From the NCBI GenBank assembly GCA_963575745.1, contig CAUYUJ010016060.1:1302586-1335085 (forward strand): a stretch of DNA of 32,500 bases, read 5' to 3'. Below, piece after piece: positions 9,930-18,899 of this stretch; positions within the stretch are counted from its first letter, which is position 1; each line of letters starts with the position of its first letter. The stretch is from Prorocentrum cordatum. Lineage: Eukaryota > Sar > Dinophyceae > Prorocentrales > Prorocentraceae. Below the pieces are notes generated by a model. It was not told the DNA's origin, searched no databases, and saw only the letters and a program-made list of their open reading frames with translations. The translations under genes were made by a program, and so were the position numbers.

Positions 9930-10830
9930 CCACAGCTGCATATGGTTGGGATTTTCGCCAGGATAATTACATGGTTGTGCGTCTTTTTCTATTCGCTGTG
10001 GGTGGGAGCACAGTCCAGCGCATATCTCTCTCTATTTATATAAGATATATAGATATATTCGACAAAGCTGCCGCATCGCACGGAGCGGAGTTAACAGGAA
10101 GCGCCAGGTAGTCGGATTCCAGGGGATGGGGCAATGCCCAATGGGGGTCGCTATTAGTGGTGTCGCCAGTTTCCTTCCTAGCACTCGAGTCAGATAACCG
10201 AGGAGGGTCTGGGACGTCGCGACAATGTTGGACGGCCAGGGCGGGGAGGTGGCGGTTTCCTCAGTGGTGGCCCCCCTACACTTGGCGTGGCCTTGGGGAT
10301 GTGGAGGAGCACCGCCGAACTTCAAACACAGCTGCAACATCGCACGAAGCGGAGTCGGCAGATGGCTCGATCTCACGGCGGGCAGACCAATCCGCAGAAT
10401 CTTAAAGCAATCCAGACCATCCCCTTTATGAGACACACGCACATAGACCACAGCCCTGATTTGCGATGGATTCTGGCACCCGTGAATGAGGAGATAGAAG
10501 AATGGAGGAGGCGGGGGAGGTTGGGGAGGGAGAAGAAGGATAAACATTTCGAGTTCTGGGCAACCGCTGTCAATGTCCAGGAATCTGCACGCCGATTTGC
10601 AGATCCAGCATCTCAGACACTACGATAACTTGTGTATGTGGGGATGCGCATGGGCTGCGATTGTGGAATTTCAAAAGGAACGGGAGGGAGGCACAGTAGG
10701 GAAGGGAGAGAGGACGGGAGATAGGAGGGATACAATAAGGAAGCGACAAAGGGTTGGTGATTAACTAGAGGGGGAGGAGTGGTGGAGAGCAGAGAGGGAG
10801 GGATTGAAAAGGGGAAAGGTGACGCGGAGA
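9930..10830. other. Non-repetitive spacer, no gene recognised
   Basis: Mixed-composition DNA with a short TA-rich stretch at about 10033-10060. The word AGCTGC..CATCGCACG.AGCGGAGT occurs twice in direct orientation, at about 10069 and 10331. The longest ORFs (about 170 codons, minus strand, 10032-10547) show no domain. The right part (10640-10830) is purine-rich. Confidence 0.4.
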
Positions 10831-10837
10831 GATACGT

Positions 10838-10910
10838 GCACACACACACACACACATACAAACACACATTCACACACGTACACACGCACACGCACACACA
10901 TCTATACATC
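10838..10910 (+). repeat. (CA)n-rich microsatellite
   Basis: CACACA runs interrupted by TACA, followed by a short TATA-containing stretch to about 10922. Confidence 0.85.
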
Positions 10911-10984
10911 TATATGTATAAAACAGTTCCAGACTTACATACGTGTAAAATCATGTGTATACGCATAGAACGCCGGTCGGCCCA

Positions 10985-11340
10985 TCCCGCCACCGTGCCT
11001 TGGTTGTGGGTCAGAGGCCTCTGTGATGTTCTCTGGGATGTTGTGGGAGGTGTCTCGGGAGCCTCTCTGAGGCAGGTTTGATGCCTCTTGGGGGTCGTTG
11101 TGGGGCCTCTTGGGGCGTCTTGGGGGCCTCTTGGGGTCATCCTGGAGCTTCTTGAGGGCGTCTCGAGGCTTCCTGTGGGGCATCTTGGGGCGGAAAGTTC
11201 GAAATGTCGGCTCGGGCTCCCGCTCGTGGGCCTCTCTTGGGGTCGTCTTGGGGGCATGATTGGGCCGTCTTGGGGCCGTCTTGGCAGCCCTTCGGGCCGT
11301 CTTGGGACGATTTTGGGGGCCTCTTGGTGTTGCCTGGGAG
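10985..11340 (+). repeat. Degenerate CTTGGGG-type tandem repeat
   Basis: Loose repeats of a 15-30-bp unit around TCTTGGGGCCTCTTGGGG and CGTCTTGGGG. The same family appears at 15205-15330 and 17455-17545 in this orientation, and at 22535-22835 in the opposite one. It reads as Leu-Gly-Pro-Ser-Trp-rich peptide in one frame and Pro-Lys/Arg-rich peptide on the other strand. It is a repeat and not evidence of a protein. Confidence 0.7.
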
Positions 11341-11481
11341 GAACGGAAAGCCGAACATACGAGAAGACCAAGAACCCTCAAAACCTGAGAATACCATATG
11401 CGTTTGACCTTTGGGTGCCTTCTCGGGAGGCCGCCTGGAAGTCCCTTGGGGCGTCTTTGAGGAGAAAATGTCGTTCCCTGG

Positions 11482-11524
11482 TTGAGCGACTCGTTCCCCG
11501 GTGGAACGACTCGTTCCCCGCCGG
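11482..11524 (+). repeat. Tandem CGTTCCCCGG palindrome-containing repeat
   Basis: Two direct units of about 20 bp around GAACGACTCGTTCCCCG. GAACGACTCGTTC is a palindrome apart from its middle base. The same unit recurs in inverted orientation at about 15155-15200 and singly at about 14980 and 15108, again next to CTTGGGG repeats, so the two repeats travel as a composite. Confidence 0.7.
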
Positions 11525-11564
11525 AAGTTCGAAGCGTTCTCTCAGTATATGGAACTTTCAGAGG

Positions 11565-13350
11565 GTTCGTGGCGGCCGCCAAGAAGGTTCTTGGCGGTCC
11601 TTGGGAGGATTCTTGGCGGCCCCCCAAGAATGTTACTGGCGGCCCCCAAAAAAGCTCTCGGCGGCCCCCAAACAGTTTCTCGGCGGCCCCCAATAATGTT
11701 CCTGGCGGCCCCCAAACAGGTTTTTGGCGGCCCCCAAGAAGGTTCTCGGCGGCCCCTGAGAGGGTTCTTGGCGGCCCCTGAAAGGTTTTCTGGCGGCCCC
11801 TGAGAGGGTTCTGGTGGCCCCTGAGTGGGTTGTTGGCGGCCCCTGGGATAGTTTTTGGCGGCCCCTGTGAGGGTTCTTGGCAGCCCCAGGGAGGGTTCTT
11901 GGCGGCCCTTGAGAGGGTTCTTGGCGGCCCCTGGGATGGTTCTTGGCGGCCCCTGAGAGGATTCTTGGCGCCCCCCCAGAAGGTTCTCGGCGCCCCCCAA
12001 GAAGGTGCCCCCCAGGACGGTTCTTGGCGGCCCCTGAGAGGGTTCTTGGCGGCCCCTTGGAACGTTCCTGGCGCCCCCCCCCCCCCCCCTCAGGAGGTTC
12101 TTGGCGCCCCCAAGAAGGTGCCCCCCCAAAGACGGTTCTTGTCGCCCCATTGAGAGGGTCCTTGGCGGCCCCCAGGAAGGCTCTTGGCGGCCACCCAGGT
12201 TTCCTGGCAGCCCCCAAGAAGGTTCTTGGCGGCCCCTGAGAGGTTTGTTTAGCGGCTCTTCAAACGCCTCCTGGCGGCCCCCACTAATGTTTTTGGCGGC
12301 CCCTGAGAGGTATCTTGGCGTCCCCCAGGAAGGTTCTTGGCGGCCCCAAAGAATGGTCTCGGCGGCCCCCGAGGTTTTTTTTTCTGGCGGTCCTTAATGC
12401 GTTCCCTGGCGGCCCCAGAGAAGGTTTTTGGCGGCCCCTGGGACTCAGAGGTGTGTTTGGTGGCCCCTAGGGCGCCTCGTGGCGGCCCCTGAACGGGTTC
12501 CTGGCGGCCCTTGAGAGGTGTCTTGGTGACCCTCGAGAGGCCTCTTGGCGGCCCCTGAGAGGGTTCCCAGCGGCATATGGCAGGGTGGTTGGCTGCCTTT
12601 GAGAGGGTGTTGGCGGCCTCTGAGAGGGTGTTGGGCGGCTTATGTGAGGTTTGTTGTTGGCGGCCCCTGGGAGTGTTCTGGGCAGCCTCTGGGAGCGCCC
12701 TGGGCGGCCCATGAAAGGGTTCTTGGCGTCTCCTAGGAGGGTTGCTGGCAGCCGCTGAGAGGCCTCTTCGCGGCCACCAGGGGGGGGGGAGGCCTCTGAG
12801 AAGCTTCTGGGCGGCTCCTGGGAGGCCCCGTGGCGGCCCATGAGAAGGTTCTTGGCGGCCCCTGTGATGGTCACTGTCGGCCCCTGAGAGGGTCCTTGGC
12901 GGCCCCGTAGAGGAAGGGTTGTTTGGAGGCCCCTGAGATTGTTCTCGGCAGCCCCTGAGAGGGTGATTGGCGGACCCTGAGACTGTTTTTGGCGGTCCCT
13001 CAGGCGGTTCTTGGCGGCACTTGAGAGGTTTGTTTGGCCGCCCCTTAAGGCGCCTCTTGGCGGCCCCTGAACGGCTTCCTGGCGGCCACTGAAAGGGTTC
13101 TTGGCGGCCCCTGAAAAGGGTCCTGTCCTTGGCAGCCTCTGAGAAGGTCGCTGGCGGCGTCTGAAGGGATTCTGGCTGCCTCTGAAAGGCATGTTGGCAA
13201 CCTCTCATTGGAAGCCTCTGGGGGTCCCGGGATGTGCTCCTGAGAGGTCTCTGATAGCCCGCCGAGAGGCCTCCGAGAGCCCTCCCTCTGAGGGCCCAGG
13301 CTGCTCTCCCCCCGAGAAGCCTCTGAGAGCTCCAGAGATGCCTCTGAAAA
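11565..13350 (+). repeat. Minisatellite array, 22-bp unit
   Basis: Around 75 to 80 units of a 22-bp sequence close to TTCTTGGCGGCCCCTGAGAG plus GG. Individual units vary: an AAGAA version around 11580-11760 (GGCGGCCCCCAAGAAGGTTC), GGGATGG versions, and units of 21-26 bp towards the right end, where the array becomes looser (GCCTCTGAGAG). A 16-C run interrupts it at 12074-12089. Since 22 is not a multiple of three, each frame cycles through all three readings every 66 bp, and stops are nearly absent. This gives large ORFs on both strands (for example 432 codons on the minus strand at 12249-13547) that are not genes. Confidence 0.9.
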
Positions 13351-13365
13351 AGGCCCCTGGTATGC

Positions 13366-13408
13366 TTCTCCTCCTCCTCCTCCTCCTCCTCCTCCTCCTC
13401 CTCCTCCT
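13366..13408 (+). repeat. (CTC)n microsatellite
   Basis: About 14 CTC units at the right edge of the 22-bp minisatellite. Confidence 0.9.
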
Positions 13409-13595
13409 GAGAGCCGCTGTGGGAGCTGTCTGAGTCGTCCGAAAAAAACCGTCTCAATAGCTTCTCGTGGCTCGGTGGCCGCGGCTGCACCCCTCCGGCT
13501 GCGCACGTTCCTGGTGGGCCTCCGTCGCGGGAGGAGAGTCTGCGCATGCGCGCTGCCCCCGCCTCAAGAGAAAAAGAGCCGCCCGCCCCTCGTCT

Positions 13596-14170
13596 GGGCC
13601 TTCTCTGGTTGCCCCCATGAGCCCCCGCAGGCCTTGGGCCCCGCCTCGCACGGCGCCTCCCTCTGGGATGCCCCGAAAGGACCTGGGGTGGTGTTCAAGC
13701 GAGAGCCCCGTTTTGAAAAAGGAACCGCCCTCAACCTCCCCCTTGTGGGCCTTCTCTGGTTGCCCCCATGAGCCCCCAGAGGCCGTGGCCCCCACCTCGC
13801 ACAGCGCCTCCCTCCGGGATGCTTCGACAGGACCTGGAGTGGAGCCCGAGCGAGAACTTCGTTTTGAAAGAGGAGCCGCCCGCACCTCCTCCTCCTCCTC
13901 CTCTGGGCCTTTTCTGGCTGCCCCGTCTGGCCCCAAATCAGGAGGAAAAGAAACACACAGACACAATTAATCTTCGATTCCCCAGAAAATATGGGAAAAT
14001 ATTGGAAGTGGGGGGGAAGACAGACTCCCAGACAATATTTGAAAATATGGGGAATCATTTTTATTTGTGTGTATTTATTTGTGTGTCCTGGGGCCCCTTC
14101 AGCAGAGGCCTCGGGCCCCGCCTCGCAGAGAGCCTCCCTCTGGGATGCCTCCAGCGGGTCCCTGCTGCAG
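13596..14170 (+). repeat. Three tandem units of about 155 bp, third split by family A
   Basis: Units start with GGGCCTT.TCTGG.TGCCCC at 13596, 13747 and 13905 (spacing 151 and 158 bp; the extra bases are a CTC expansion). Each contains CGCCTCGCA..G.GCCTCCCTC.GGGATGC, and the first two continue into AGCGAGA.C..CGTTTTGAAA. In the third unit the sequence is broken after GTCTGGCCCC (13934) by family A copy 2 and resumes at CAGAGGCC (14103). Units 1 and 2 therefore show the uninterrupted state. Confidence 0.8.
13938..14101 (+). mobile_element. Family A interspersed element, copy 2 (about 164 bp)
   Basis: Same ends and interior as copy 1: TCAGGAG at the left, CACACAGACACAATTAATC, a G-run, AATATGGGGAATC, then TTTATTTGTGTGTATTTATT and GGGGCCCCTTCA at the right. 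It interrupts the third 155-bp tandem unit, whose intact neighbours serve as the pre-insertion site. This is good internal evidence that family A is mobile rather than a shared ancestral sequence. No unambiguous target duplication could be seen; a few extra A and G bases at the junctions leave the ends uncertain by 3-4 bp. Confidence 0.8.
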
Positions 14171-14257
14171 GCGAAAGCGCAACCTGGCAAAACAACAGTC
14201 AGACCGACAGTGCGTCAGAGCACACGAGCAGGCGGCAACAACACTTCAGTTCGATTC

Positions 14258-14356
14258 GAACAAACGAACAAACGCGCAGGCGAGCAGAACATTCGAGCAG
14301 GCGAGCAGAACAAACCAGCAGGCGATTCGAGCAAACGAGCAGGCGAGCGACGGCGG
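14258..14356 (+). repeat. 21-bp tandem repeat
   Basis: About four imperfect units around CGAGCAGGCGAGCAGAACAA. Because 21 is a multiple of three it keeps one frame, giving a heptapeptide repeat close to RAGEQNK in the + frame. The surrounding ORF has no other protein-like part, so I regard it as a repeat. Confidence 0.7.
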
Positions 14357-14484
14357 CAATAGCATTACCCCGTGCCGCGGGCCCCCTTTCATTCACGACT
14401 CTCAGCAGTGATGGTGATGGTGGGTTTCTGGGGCTCGTTCCTGGGTCGCGAGCTGTTGTTTGTGCTCGTGGCTGGTTGTGGGTC

Positions 14485-14880
14485 GGCGGTCCTCCTCCTT
14501 TTCCTCCTCATCCTCCTTCTGCTCCTCCTCCTCCTCCTCCTCCTCCTCCTCCTCCCCCTCCTCCTCCTCCTCTTTTTTCCCCTCTTCGTCGTCGCCGTCC
14601 CCTTCCTCTTCCAGCCCCTCCTCCCCCTCCCGTTCCTCCCCCGGTTCTCCGATTGTTCTTCCTTCAGCCCCTCCACCTCCTGTTCCTCCTGATCATTATA
14701 CTCCCCCTCCTCCCTCCCTCCTCCTCGATACTCGTTCCTCTTCCCCCCTTTTGTTCCCGCTCCTCCTCCTCCCCTCCCCTCCTCCTCCTCGATCCTCTTT
14801 CCTCTTTCTTCTTCGTCCATTTCCTCCTCCCAACCTTTTTTTTTTGTCCGTCCCCATTGCTTCTTCCTCCTCTTCTTCGC
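14485..14880 (+). repeat. Pyrimidine-rich tract with (CTC)n core
   Basis: About 400 bp of nearly pure C/T on the + strand, with uninterrupted CTC units at about 14518-14554. Such mirror-like polypyrimidine DNA can form triplexes; none of the long ORFs across it is credible. Confidence 0.85.
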
Positions 14881-14974
14881 GATGGGTCCATCGTGCGCAA
14901 CACTTTCCAGTGATTCTGAAGCGGAGGTTTTCCAACATTGAGAAGAGCAAAACCATTCGCACGCAGCAGCATCT

Positions 14975-15330
14975 CTGACGAACTCGTTCCCCGGTAGGGT
15001 TCATCTTGTGCCGGCGGCAACGTAAGTGGCTACGTGTAAGGGTTGAGCTCGTGTTTACGGTCGTTGCGACATTTTTGCGAAACGGTTTAAATTTTGAGCT
15101 CCGCCAGGGAACGAGTTCTTTCAAATTGGTGTTACTCCCGCCGGGGAACAACCCGAACAACCGGGGAACGAGTCGTTCAACCGGGGAACGAGTCGCTCCC
15201 GTGGGGCCTCTTGGACCGTCTTGGGGCCATATTGGGCGTCTTTGAGCGATCCGCAGGCGTCTCGAAGCCCTCTCGGGCCATCTAGGGGTCTGTGGAGGCC
15301 CGTCTTGGGGCCCTCTTCGGCCCCTAAGTA
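14975..15330. repeat. Composite CGTTCCCCGG / CTTGGGG repeat
   Basis: Contains ACTCGTTCCCCGG at about 14980, its reverse complement at about 15108, then two direct 20-bp units of CCGGGGAACGAGTCG at about 15159-15195, followed by CTTGGGGCC repeats to about 15330. The ~100-bp stretch between the opposed motifs contains no gene I recognise. Confidence 0.6.
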
Positions 15331-15489
15331 ACGCGGTCAGATGCGGGAAGCCCCCGACGAGTCGCGGCAAGCCCCGGGAAATTTGGCAGTTTGAGTTCCA
15401 GGCAGCCCTCAGGGTTGAGGACCGCGTCACCATTGATTATGCAAAGGGCCTGAGGACACGCCCACTCCATATCCAGAGGCACGGTGGCG

Positions 15490-15870
15490 GATATACATAT
15501 ACATATATAGATATATATAAATAAATATGTGTATGTATATATATGGAGAGAGGGAGAGAGAGAGAGAGAGAGAGACATAAGCAGAGAGAGAGAGAGAGAA
15601 ACACACAGCAACATCAAGAGACAGAAAGAGAGAGAAAGGGAGGCAGATGGAAGCAAGGAGGAGAGCAAGTGATTGCGGAAGAGAGGGAGTGGAGGAGAAG
15701 AGGGAGGGAGGGAAAGGAGGGGGAGGAGGAGGAGTGAAAGGAGTTTCAGGATGAGGAAATGGAACATCAGGAGGAGGTAGGAGTGTCAGGAGGGGGGCAG
15801 CAGGATCACAAGGAGAAGACGTGGGACAGAGAGGAGAGGGAGACTGCGCGGGAGAAGGAGGAGGCGGGCG
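15490..15870 (+). repeat. (AT)n, then (GA)n, then purine-rich tract
   Basis: An AT-rich microsatellite with TATATA and ATACATA words (about 15492-15545) passes directly into (GA)n at 15546-15600 and then into GGA-rich sequence to about 15870. No coding potential. Confidence 0.85.
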
Positions 15871-15879
15871 AGGTCGAGG

Positions 15880-17430
15880 AGTGTGGAGGCTGTCTGATGT
15901 GGTTGCCCGAAGTTTGAGATTGCCCCAGCTGGGCGTGCTGTTGTGTGTGTGTGGGGGGGGCATCAGCGCACCCGTCGAACACATGAGCTCTCGGCTCAAC
16001 CAGCGGTCGCTGCCGCCGGCATCAGGGTGCTCCCCGGCATCGTGCAGGCTTGCTCGGCTCACGGCGGTGGGCGGGGGGGCTTTGGCAGAGGGGCGCGGTG
16101 GCAGGCGCGGCTCTGGCACGCGCGCGTGTGTGCGCACACAGTCGGGGCGCTGACGAAGGAACCCGTTTCGTGTGGGAGGGGCTCAGTGTTCCTTATTTGT
16201 TTTGCAGTTGGTTTTTGGTTTTCCTTAGGTTTCCGATGGAACATCGAATTGTAACTTAGGGAAACAGGGGCCTCGTTCCTTATTTAGGGTTCCTTAGGGC
16301 AACGCTCCGACGGTATCGGGAAACATATAATAACAGAGGCATGCATTTTTGAACGTCCGCGCGGGTATCTTGGATCGGCGCTGGAGGCGTTGCCAGGAGG
16401 CTCCGGCGCCGACCCGAAGAATCCGTGCGGGCCTCCGGAAGTTTACAGTAGGCTCATGTGAAGTGTTGCTCCCCCCAGCATGCGCAGCGCGGGCGCACAT
16501 CTGCTCCCAGCGCCAGTCGGTCCTCAAACGCCCCTTCCCCAGGGAGGCGGAGAGAGAGAGAGGAGGAAGGAAGGAAGTAGTTTCACATATGTGCACTGTT
16601 ATGAAGTTACAGTGTACATCATTCAAGCTAGTCAGCCGCGCGCTTACGCGGCGGCTCCAAAGATGCGCGAGAACAGCGATGACCTACGGCGGCCCTAGTC
16701 GGGTGGGCCAAGCGGCAGGGACGCAGACTGTTCTTTGGCGAGCCCTCAATGCGGCTTCTACGCTCGCATGATCTGCGCATCGAGCATGTCCATCTGCAAG
16801 TACATCAACGTCCGCATCATGGGACGATGGTTCGCATTGCTGGCGCACGGCTGCCAGACACCCAGCATCACAATGACAAGCATGCAAACGACAGGGAAAC
16901 ATCAGTGTCCCCTGCATGTGTGACAGTAGCCCGTAGGTGACCAGTCAAAAGCTGTCCATTCCCCGTTCAAACACCGTTCGCACGGCGTGCGGCGTTGCCA
17001 CTCAGATTCAGCAAAACATGAAGAAGGAGGAAGGGGATCAGGGTGGAGGATGATGAAGAGGGAGGTAGGAGGAGGATGGGGGGCAAGAGCAGGAACAGGA
17101 TGAGGATGGAGAGGGAAGGGGGGGTGACACGGCGAGAAAGCAAATTTCACAAAAGTTCTGCAGGTTGTGAGAGAGCTTCTGCCTCTCAAAGATAGCCTTG
17201 GGGTGCTGCATGGCCACTTGGAGCTGTTTTGGGGTGGTCATGTGACACTGTTGCATGATATCCTGGACCAACCTGCGGAGTCTTGGAGGCCACCTTGAGC
17301 AATCTGAAGCCATATTGACGCAACAGCCTCCCACGTAAGTCCCAATGACGCCAACACAATGAAACATCAAAAGCCGTGTTCCATGCTTTGGACTTTGGGC
17401 GAAGGGGGCTTCGCCGACTAGGGCCACCCC
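15880..17430. other. Spacer without recognised gene
   Basis: About 1.5 kb of mixed composition. It has a short AT-richer part at 16190-16340 with TTCCTTATTT and TTCCTTAGG words repeated, and a purine-rich stretch at about 17025-17130. ORFs up to about 140 codons exist (for example + strand 16349-16771), but none shows a domain or a relict leader. I cannot exclude exons of an unrecognised gene. Confidence 0.4.
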
Positions 17431-17454
17431 TCGAGAGCCCGAAAGGTGGCACCT

Positions 17455-17545
17455 CAGGACGCTCTTGGGCGCTCTTGGGGTCGTCCTGGAGACCTGATGG
17501 GCCTCTCTTGGAGCTCTCTTGGGGCTATCCTGAGGCCCTGGGAGG
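17455..17545 (+). repeat. Short CTTGGGG-type repeat block
   Basis: Four or five loose units (CTCTTGGGCGCTCTTGGGGTCG) of the family also seen at 10985 and 15205. Confidence 0.6.
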
Positions 17546-17680
17546 CACCTCGGAAGCGAAATGGCGAGAAGGCAGCAGTCATGGGTTCCATCAGGTCTGG
17601 GAGACATCTTGGCCGCCCCAGGACCTTCGAGTCTCAATCATAGTGGAGGGCGTGTCCAACGAGGTTCCCAACTATCTATC

Positions 17681-17712
17681 GATATATATATATATATATG
17701 TATATATATACA
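17681..17712 (+). repeat. (TA)n microsatellite
   Basis: ATATATATATATATATATG followed by TATATATATA. Confidence 0.85.
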
Positions 17713-17714
17713 GC

Positions 17715-18065
17715 ATTGGACTGCACGTGTGAGTCCTTCCAGATCAGGAATCCCAGGCCTGTGGCCCGAGATCTCCCGCATGGTTTCACGACTTATGTGT
17801 CCCGTGTGGTCCTTTGTATGGTCTCTTGCAGGGTCTCATGTATCCTCTTCCTTTTCGTGCTCTCCAGGGTGCTCTCTCTATACTGGTCTTCTATTTCTAG
17901 GGCGATGCCTCTTGTGATATCTGCAGCTCCCTGGGGCACCCCCCACGGGGCCCAGAGGGCCCCCAGGAGCTCCACCATGGAGAGAAGGCTGGGGGCACCG
18001 TGGCCCAAGGGCACCTGTAGCAAGCCCCGGAAAAGTTATGGCCATCGGGCCCCGCCTGCAAGGTT
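17715..18065. other. Spacer without recognised gene
   Basis: Mixed-composition sequence between the TA repeat and family A copy 3. It is open in several frames but has no domain I know. Confidence 0.4.
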
Positions 18066-18067
18066 CG

Positions 18068-18360
18068 TCAGGAGGGAAAGAAGCACACAGACACAATGAA
18101 TCGTCGACTCCCCAGAGCATATGGAAACAGATGGGAAGTGGGGGGAAGATACAAACCACGAAAAAATGTGGACATATGGGGAATCCTGTTATTTGTATGT
18201 GTTGTTTGTGCTTTGCATCGCTCGGACGTGCATTTTTCCTTCGGCGATCACCATCGAGGAGCATCCTTGACCATCTCGCGAAAAAACACGCACTTAACCG
18301 GAAGAAGCACAGGGAATTGACGTCCAAGCGATGGCCAGTGTGTGTCCCAGGGCCCCTTCA
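18068..18360 (+). mobile_element. Family A element, copy 3, split by family B
   Basis: Left part 18068-18210 matches copies 1 and 2 (TCAGGAGGGAAAGAAGCACACAGACACAATG and the G-run before AAGA). The right end resumes after the inserted family B element with TGTGTGTCCCAGGGCCCCTTCA at 18339-18360. Removing the 128-bp insert leaves about 165 bp, matching the 162 and 164 bp of the other copies. Copies 1 and 2 are therefore empty-site controls for the insertion. Confidence 0.85.
18211..18338 (+). mobile_element. Family B terminal-inverted-repeat element (MITE), copy 1
   Basis: The left end CATCGCTCGGACGT (18216-18229) is mirrored by ACGTCCAAGCGATG (18320-18333), inverted with one mismatch; the copy at 24231 has the perfect pair. 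Weaker matching extends about 5 bp further outwards on each side (CTTTG / GCCAG). The interior holds TTCGGCGA, ACCATCGAGGAGCATCC and CACAGGGAATTG, shared with copy 2. It has no ORF of its own. It interrupts family A copy 3 inside TTTGTG | TGTCCC; the right flank repeats TGTG, consistent with a short target duplication, though the site is itself a TG repeat so its length is ambiguous. This is a non-autonomous DNA transposon by structure; the transposase family is unknown. Confidence 0.85.
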
Positions 18361-18483
18361 GTTAGGGCCATCGGCCACTACTCCGGGCGCAGCCCTTCGG
18401 GGTGCCGCCCGCCGCCCCGCGGCGCCGGCCCGCGGACGCGCCCGGGCAGGAAGAATGGCACTTCGCTGGAGTGGCTCCTGGTC

Positions 18484-18600
18484 GGCGGCGAGCGAGGAAG
18501 GAGGAGAAGGGGGGAGAAGGAGGAGCAGGAGGAGGAGGAGGAGGAGGACGAGGAGGAGGAGGACGAGGAGGAGGAGGAGGAGGGGGAGGAGGAGGACGGG
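18484..18600 (+). repeat. GGA-rich microsatellite
   Basis: GAAGGAGGAG and GGAGGAGGAGGACGAGGAGG units; reads as poly-Glu or poly-Arg on the + strand and poly-Leu or poly-Pro on the minus strand. Confidence 0.85.
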
Positions 18601-18604
18601 CCCT

Positions 18605-18890
18605 CTCAAAAGGCGGCGGGGCTTCTCAGGAGCCCTCGCGCCTTCTGAGAAGTCGTCTGTGCCTCCAGGAGGGGCTCAGAAAACACTTCTTAGAAGGCCG
18701 CAAGACTTCCGAGCCTTCTGAGAGGGCCTTCTCCCTCTCACTTTTCCCCCCCCCAGCTGGCCGCCGAGACCCTGAGTGCGGGCCCAGAGGGACTGCCCCA
18801 GCACTGGCGTGAAGCCGCCTGCGCGCTTGGATTTGGCCCCCCCCCGAAAGTCGCGCACCAAAGGTCACTCCTGCCTGGGGTTGCTCCTGC
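18605..18890. other. Spacer, nothing recognised
   Basis: Mixed GC-rich DNA with short C-runs. CCTTCTGAGA-type words occur three times (18635, 18712, and inverted near 18690). Confidence 0.35.
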
Positions 18891-18899
18891 GTGGAGCCG

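Noticed and set aside
10069-10360. Solo LTR or LTR pair
   Set aside because: The direct repeat is only about 28 bp with several mismatches, with no TG...CA ends, primer-binding site or polypurine tract.
12249-13547. 432-codon minus-strand protein with 22-residue repeats
   Set aside because: It exists only because the 22-bp minisatellite lacks stops in every frame; the opposite strand and other frames are equally open.
14250-14275. tRNA T-arm (GTTCGATTCGAAC)
   Set aside because: No acceptor stem, anticodon arm or tRNA-length fold surrounds it; it belongs to a short palindrome beside the 21-bp repeat.
14485-14880. Membrane protein with poly-Leu segments
   Set aside because: The hydrophobic run comes from CTC repeats; neighbouring frames give poly-Ser and poly-Pro with equal openness.
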